18,588 bases of DNA, from positions 1-18,588 of the forward strand of contig JAFPCJ010000035.1 in assembly GCA_017423885.1 (NCBI GenBank), read 5' to 3'. The notes below the pieces were generated by a model. That model was not told the DNA's origin. It saw only the letters and a program-made list of their open reading frames with translations, and ran no database searches. Each line of letters begins with the position of its first letter. Position 1 is the stretch's first letter. The DNA is from Clostridia bacterium. Its GTDB lineage: Bacteria; Bacillota_A; Clostridia; Oscillospirales; Acutalibacteraceae. Made by a program: the position numbers and the translations under genes. Below, in pieces: positions 13,871-18,588 of the stretch.

Positions 13871-13970
13871 TACATCAAAAAAACCTACTTTTTTCGCATG
13901 TTTAGAGTGGTGTTTTTTATATAATAAGATATTATAATATATACATAACATAAAAAATAGGAGGGAAAGT
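13871..13970 (+). promoter_or_regulatory. AT-rich spacer and leader before the Cys-rich protein gene
   Basis: This 100-bp gap holds TATAAT at 13920-13925 and at 13933-13938, the second inside a 12-bp AT palindrome, but no good -35 box at 16-18 bp from either. A weak A-run / bulged stem / T-run structure (13877-13918) might end the regulator transcript. A very good ribosome binding site, TAGGAGGG, follows just before the ATG at 13971. Whether the small gene has its own promoter is open. Confidence 0.3.
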
Positions 13971-14303
13971 ATGTCAGACAAAGCTTTCCTACGCGAAGGT
14001 GAACTGTACAAGCGCATTGAAATTGCCGGACATACCTTTGATATCCTCTACGGATTCTATACCGAGGCAGAGAGGGACAAAAACGAGCTTACTCCCATAT
14101 TCCCCGACTTTGAAGCGTTCCCTGTTTTCTCACAGGAGGGACATCCTTTGGTCAACCGTATTCAGGATGCTTGCGAACACTACTGTACCAAGATAGACGG
14201 CTCGGGTGACGGTTGGTGTGCTGACTGTATCCACTTCCCGAGTGAAAACCGTGAGATAGGGATATGCAGTTGCATACACCGACGGTGCAGTTCTCATTCA
14301 TAA
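13971..14303 (+). CDS. small cysteine-rich protein of unknown function
   Basis: A 110-residue protein that I do not recognise by name. The N-terminal part (about 1-60) is mixed, with IAGHTFDILYGFYTEAERDK and an aromatic/proline stretch. The C-terminal third has seven cysteines: Cys68, 72, 83, 86, 99, 101 and 106 (C-x3-C-x10-C-x2-C-x12-C-x-C-x4-C), with His70, His88 and His103 close by. This pattern suggests one or two zinc sites or an Fe-S cluster. There is no signal peptide or membrane segment, so a cytoplasmic protein is likely. A strong AGGAGG site precedes the ATG. It lies between the double-HTH regulator and the giant VWA protein on the same strand, so a regulatory or accessory role in that module is possible but unproven. 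Confidence 0.75.
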   Translation: MSDKAFLREGELYKRIEIAGHTFDILYGFYTEAERDKNELTPIFPDFEAFPVFSQEGHPLVNRIQDACEHYCTKIDGSGDGWCADCIHFPSENREIGICSCIHRRCSSHS

Positions 14304-14307
14304 AAGC

Positions 14308-14334
14308 TACATGAGCTTGAACAGCCTTTTTTTA
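14308..14334 (+). terminator. weak terminator or attenuator-like hairpin before the VWA gene
   Basis: AAGCT and AGCTT form a short 5-bp stem around ACATG, followed after eight bases by a run of seven T residues (14326-14332 region). The stem is short and the T-run is not directly attached, so it would be an inefficient terminator at best. It could allow partial readthrough from the small gene into the VWA gene. No good promoter is seen in the 90-bp gap. Confidence 0.25.
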
Positions 14335-14393
14335 TTGGCAAATTAACCTAGTCTTAAAATCTTTTCAGAAATCAATTCATAGGAGGAAAAACA

Positions 14394-17300
14394 ATGAAAA
14401 GAAATATCTCTACTCTTTCCAAAAGGATACTCACGCTGTTTTTGAGCGTTATGATGATCCTTTCGGCGTTACCGCTCATGTCGGTAACAGCAGACACCGA
14501 TGATACCCGTGTAGTAGATCCCGAAACTGTTGACAAATGGCAGGCTTTATTCGGAAATTCTACAAACAATACGCTTAATGCGGGTATTGTTCTGCGCGAT
14601 AAGACGGTATATAATCCGTCCAAGCTGCCCGCAGATATTGCAAAGCATATCACAATGGATGAGAATAAAAAGGACAACTTCTTGGTTTCCCTTTCAGCCA
14701 TTGCTTCCAACAAGGAGATAAAGGGCTATTCAAATCTCCCCTCGGACACTATGCTTGTGCTTGATCTTTCGGGAAGTATGGTAAATCAGAGCAATGCTAT
14801 CGCCAACATGGTCACCGCTGCCAACGCGGCAATGGACGAGCTTTTTGCGCTTAATCCTTACAACCGTGTAGGTATGGTTCTGTATTCAGGAAACTCCGCT
14901 TCGGACGAACCTGCTTATACTTCAAGCGCTACTGTACTTTTGCCGATCGACCGCTATGTTCCCATCAAGCAGACTGTACGACAGGAAAATCCCGACTATG
15001 ACGAGCACAAAAGAGTTACCGGAAGCGGTCGCACCAATCCTTATGACACAGACGGCGATTATAAGTATATAGACGTAGAAAAAAACACATATATCAGCCG
15101 TAGTAATAACACTATTTCGATTGCTTCAGGTCTTAAAAACACCAATGGTGTCGCGGTATCCAAAAAAACCAAGACTGCAAGCGGCGGTACTTATATACAG
15201 AACGGTTTGAGCCTCGCTGTTAAAGAGTTCAAAAAAATAGAGGACACAACCATTGAGGGTACGGGAATTCAGTCCGGTACTATCCGTCTTCCCATAATGG
15301 TGCTCATGAGTGACGGTGCTCCGACAGTTGCAACTAATACCTATACCAATATAGACACCTCGAATATGGGTAACGGCACATCCACAAGTGACGGTCTCGG
15401 CTTTTTGACACAGCTTACAGCCGCATGGTCACGCGAACAGCTTAAATCCCATTACGGACGCGAGCCGATGTTTTATACTTTGGGACTCGGAAGCTCCATT
15501 ACAGGTGTTGCCGAGGGTGTTCTTGATCCTTATGTGTCCACCGTTGGTATGAACACCTATTGGAACAGCTACCTAAAGCTTGCTGCTAACGGCACCATGA
15601 ATGTTTATCACAATAACAGCAGCAAATCCATAACCCGTAATACTTCGATCACCAATCAATTCTATGTTAACGAATACTTTAAGGCGCAAACCGGTGACGA
15701 TCTTATAAATGCTTTTGAAAGTATTGTTAATGAGATCATTCTGCAGTCACGCTACTATCCCACCTTTATTTCCGATACTCATAACTTCGACGGATATATC
15801 ACCTTTGAGGATCAGATAGGTCCCTACATGGGAATTTCCTCGGTTAAAGGAATTCTTATAGGCGATCACTTCTTCAGCGGAGCAAAGATCGCTCAGAATT
15901 ACTCCGAGGGCGGCGGAAGCTTTGGTACTGCCTCCAACCCCACCGCGTTGGGCAATGAATTTATCCGTTCGCTTCGCATCCGTCTCGGTCTTACACATTC
16001 GCAAGCGCAGGCTCTTGTTGAGGACGCTTACGAGGCAGGTCAGTTAAGATATAACGCACAGACAGGCAAATTCAGTTCCTATATCGGCTGGTACGGCGAT
16101 AAGGACGGCAATGTTCTCGGACATTGGCATTCGGGACATACTTCGGCAGACTATCCCGAAGGCGCTACTACCATCAACTGCTCTTACGAATTCCTCGGCG
16201 AGACTGATAAGACTCACGGAATTGCCGATACCGATATGATGTATGTTTCTGTACGTGCGGTATCAGATATTGCCACAGGCGAGCAGTCCATGATATGGAA
16301 GATACCTGCCGCTCTCATACCTGTTGTCACCTACTCGGTAAGCTTTGAGGGAACCACCTATGAAAACGGAACCAACTTCAAGGTCGATATCACAGAGGCA
16401 GATCCTATTCAGTTGCTTTTTGAGGTTGAACTTGATCCCGATATAGATGAATTCAACGTAACCGAGGTCGTCGGTAAAGACTACTATCATATCAATGATG
16501 ACGGCTCCTACAGCTTCTATTCCAACCGTTGGGGCAGTGCCGATCATAACGATCACCACATCGATTACACCGATCCATACAGCCATCTTACTACCACAAG
16601 CTCTTTCCGTCCCTCTCTTGAAAATGAGCGGTATTATTACACCGAGAACACCCCTGTACTTGTAAAGAACGGCAACGATTATGTGATCGCTACAGGAGTT
16701 TTGGATCCCAACAAGACCTACTACCACGCCAGCAGATACTTTGAGATAACCAACAGTCTCACAGGGGCTGCTGAAATGAAGTACAATTACGAAGCAATAA
16801 GCGAACATTCGCTTTCCCTGGCGAAGCCTTCAGAGGACGGCAGAAGCTGGTATATCCCCAAAGGAACCATTTACCGTATGCTTGAAGCCTATACCGAGTT
16901 CGGTAAAAAGTCCTCTAATCTCACCGAAACACTCGAATATTCAGACTATCCCTTTGTAGAAAATCCGCATGACGAGAATTATGATTTTACGCAGTATGCC
17001 TGCATAAGCTTCCTTGGAAATAACGGTACATTTACGCTTATGCCTGCAACGGGAATAAAGATATCTAAGAGCGTTCCCATGATAATTGCCGACACCGATA
17101 CCAACTTCACCTTTGATGTTGAGGTTGATGGCATTGCAGACGGCAGATACAGAGCAAGAAAGGTAGACGCCGCAGGCAACACCGCTGATACTACCGTTTC
17201 CTTTACAAATGGTAAGGCAAGCGTTGTTATCGGCGCAGGAGAGTCACTATATATCGTTGATCTGCCCGAAAATGCCGAATTCTCGGTAACCGAGCGCGAT

Positions 17301-18588
17301 CACGATAACTACGGTGTTTCTTCCTCTACCCTTAACGGCAATGCAGTAAACAAGGACACCGTTTCCGGCACTTTAACAGCCCATCGGCTTCAGCAGGTAG
17401 CCTATGTAAATACCTACAAGACTACAGGCAATCTCATGATAAACAAGACCGTTCGCCACAACCTTGGCGGAGACTTCACCGCCGATCTTTCAAGCAAGGA
17501 ATTTACCGTTAAGGTAACTCTTACGGGAAGCGATATTCCCGAGACGGTAGAGACGGCGGCAGGAACCGTTTTAAACGTAGCGCAGGACGGATCTTTCACC
17601 TTTAAGATAAAGGACGGTCAGACTGTTACTGTAACCGATCTTGACGAGGGTCTCGGATATATTATAGAAGAGATAAATATGCCCGCAGGCTTTAATATGT
17701 CGGCTGACTCTAACGGACTTCGCGGTACTATAAGAGCCGATGAAAACGCCAGAGCATACCTTATAAACAATTACGAGCCCGCTCCCTATACTCCTTCATT
17801 TAAGCTTGAAGCCAACAAGGTGCTCAAGGGCAGAGATTGGAAAGCAGACGATAAGTTTATCTTCCAGATTCAAAAGCTTGTAGGAAGCGAATGGGTAATG
17901 GTTGAGGATGAGATAATCGTAAGCGGAAGCAATGCAGTAGGCGATACTGTTGAATTCAGTTATGACAGTATGCCCAATCTTTCATTTAATAAGATAGGCA
18001 CCTATCACTACCGTATATATGAGGTCACCACAACCAAAACAAGCACTGATTTTGAACGTATTCCCGGCATAATCTATGACAACAGCATTCACAGCTTCGC
18101 AGTGCATATCACTGATAATGACGGTGACGGAAAATTAGAGGGCAAGATCGTTCCCGTAGCCCCTGTTACCGCATTAGGAAGCGGAGATGATTGGACCATA
18201 TCGACCACATTTACCAACACCTATGTACCCGTTGGTAATGACACCTTTACGCTTGATATCAACAAGTCCATTACAGGCTCTGACGATATACCGTTAAGTG
18301 GCTTTAACTTCGGCATTTATTCCGATGCCGCGGCAACCGAGCTTATCACTACAGCCACCACCGATTCAAACGGTAAAGCCGTTTACTCGCTCACCTATTC
18401 TCCGATGGATCTTCTTGACAATAACGGCAGTTATGCCAAAGAGAAGACCTTTACCTATTATGTAAAGGAGATTGCTCCCGAGGATAACGATCCTTCGAAA
18501 ATAGGCGGCATGACCTATAACGATACTGTTTATGAGTTGGTTATAAGCCTTAAGGATAATCTTGACGGCACCATTAAAGCCACCTTGG
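14394..18588 (+). CDS. giant secreted VWA-domain adhesin with tandem pilin-type isopeptide domains (partial)
   Basis: An open frame of 1398 codons with no stop before the window ends. Starts after AGGAGG. Residues 1-33 are a signal peptide (KR-rich start, hydrophobic core, cleavage after SVTA). A von Willebrand factor A domain follows (about 118-480) with a complete metal site: DLSGS at 124-128, Thr266 in SGGTYIQNG, and Asp307 in MSDGAP. After a long beta-rich region (about 500-885) come at least four Ig-like domains of the pilin/DUF5979/Spy0128 kind, each with Lys near the start, Glu in the middle and Asn near the end: K892/E967/N1006, K1018/E1092/N1126 (or N1125), K1142/E1210/N1275 and K1291/E1359. 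Such triads form intramolecular isopeptide bonds. Likely a cell-wall-anchored adhesin or pilus tip protein; the sorting signal would lie beyond the window. Confidence 0.9.
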   Translation, partial: MKRNISTLSKRILTLFLSVMMILSALPLMSVTADTDDTRVVDPETVDKWQALFGNSTNNTLNAGIVLRDKTVYNPSKLPADIAKHITMDENKKDNFLVSLSAIASNKEIKGYSNLPSDTMLVLDLSGSMVNQSNAIANMVTAANAAMDELFALNPYNRVGMVLYSGNSASDEPAYTSSATVLLPIDRYVPIKQTVRQENPDYDEHKRVTGSGRTNPYDTDGDYKYIDVEKNTYISRSNNTISIASGLKNTNGVAVSKKTKTASGGTYIQNGLSLAVKEFKKIEDTTIEGTGIQSGTIRLPIMVLMSDGAPTVATNTYTNIDTSNMGNGTSTSDGLGFLTQLTAAWSREQLKSHYGREPMFYTLGLGSSITGVAEGVLDPYVSTVGMNTYWNSYLKLAANGTMNVYHNNSSKSITRNTSITNQFYVNEYFKAQTGDDLINAFESIVNEIILQSRYYPTFISDTHNFDGYITFEDQIGPYMGISSVKGILIGDHFFSGAKIAQNYSEGGGSFGTASNPTALGNEFIRSLRIRLGLTHSQAQALVEDAYEAGQLRYNAQTGKFSSYIGWYGDKDGNVLGHWHSGHTSADYPEGATTINCSYEFLGETDKTHGIADTDMMYVSVRAVSDIATGEQSMIWKIPAALIPVVTYSVSFEGTTYENGTNFKVDITEADPIQLLFEVELDPDIDEFNVTEVVGKDYYHINDDGSYSFYSNRWGSADHNDHHIDYTDPYSHLTTTSSFRPSLENERYYYTENTPVLVKNGNDYVIATGVLDPNKTYYHASRYFEITNSLTGAAEMKYNYEAISEHSLSLAKPSEDGRSWYIPKGTIYRMLEAYTEFGKKSSNLTETLEYSDYPFVENPHDENYDFTQYACISFLGNNGTFTLMPATGIKISKSVPMIIADTDTNFTFDVEVDGIADGRYRARKVDAAGNTADTTVSFTNGKASVVIGAGESLYIVDLPENAEFSVTERDHDNYGVSSSTLNGNAVNKDTVSGTLTAHRLQQVAYVNTYKTTGNLMINKTVRHNLGGDFTADLSSKEFTVKVTLTGSDIPETVETAAGTVLNVAQDGSFTFKIKDGQTVTVTDLDEGLGYIIEEINMPAGFNMSADSNGLRGTIRADENARAYLINNYEPAPYTPSFKLEANKVLKGRDWKADDKFIFQIQKLVGSEWVMVEDEIIVSGSNAVGDTVEFSYDSMPNLSFNKIGTYHYRIYEVTTTKTSTDFERIPGIIYDNSIHSFAVHITDNDGDGKLEGKIVPVAPVTALGSGDDWTISTTFTNTYVPVGNDTFTLDINKSITGSDDIPLSGFNFGIYSDAAATELITTATTDSNGKAVYSLTYSPMDLLDNNGSYAKEKTFTYYVKEIAPEDNDPSKIGGMTYNDTVYELVISLKDNLDGTIKATL

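Noticed and set aside
13877..13918. Rho-independent terminator after the regulator gene
   Set aside because: A-run and T-run are present, but the stem is mostly A-T with two bulges and a 16-base loop; too weak to list as a terminator by itself.
16263..16808. A 181-codon open frame on the minus strand
   Set aside because: It is opposite the middle of the giant VWA protein, whose frame is open for almost 4.2 kb with good domain matches; the reverse frame is a by-product of its codon use.
1..18588. CRISPR array, tRNA or rRNA genes, insertion-sequence transposase
   Set aside because: No regularly spaced repeats, no tRNA cloverleaf or rRNA sequence noticed, and no transposase-like protein in any frame.

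Overview
The window looks like chromosomal DNA from an anaerobic Firmicute of class Clostridia, probably an Oscillospiraceae/Ruminococcaceae-type gut bacterium. This rests on the non-mevalonate isoprenoid genes, an EF-P of the Bacillus/Clostridium type next to a CD1247-like gene, strong AGGAGG ribosome binding sites, a clostridial style of topoisomerase IV pair, and a large Gram-positive surface protein with pilin-like domains. The taxonomic call is inference from protein style; no rRNA gene is present.

Left part (1-12438, all on the minus strand). From right to left in the direction of transcription: a divergent topoisomerase IV pair (parE 12438-10453, parC 10432-8189) with its own sigma-A promoter; then valS (8039-5406) with its own promoter and no room for a T-box, overlapping by 4 bp an SGNH/GDSL hydrolase gene (5409-4771), followed 12 bp later by an alpha/beta-hydrolase esterase gene (4758-4108); then efp (3932-3375) with a textbook promoter, and a CD1247-type acidic, cysteine-rich zinc-ribbon protein (3350-2907) ending at a clear terminator; then a palindromic MITE-like repeat (about 2715-2804); then ispD-ispF (4-bp overlap), a DUF4830-type membrane-anchored protein and an RsuA-family pseudouridine synthase packed as one probable operon; finally the first 37 codons of a sugar-type ABC transporter ATPase running off the left edge.

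Right part (12638-18588, plus strand). This is the accessory-looking part. A 410-residue regulator has an excisionase/MerR-like helix-turn-helix at the N-terminus, a helical middle and a LuxR-type helix-turn-helix at the C-terminus. Its promoter carries two copies of the perfect palindrome TTCGTTTAAACGAA, one filling the spacer between the -35 and -10 boxes and the other in the 5' leader, centred exactly 40 bp apart. Downstream lie a 110-residue protein with seven cysteines of unknown function and a very large secreted protein (at least 1398 residues, running off the right edge) with a signal peptide, a von Willebrand factor A domain with an intact metal site, and at least four tandem Ig-like pilin/isopeptide domains. 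The last gene has no stop codon inside the window.

The most interesting candidate for an undescribed unit is this last module: double-HTH regulator, twin operator, small Cys-rich protein and giant VWA adhesin. The families are recognisable. The regulatory logic and the role of the small protein are not known to me, and the link between regulator and adhesin is inferred only from order and orientation.
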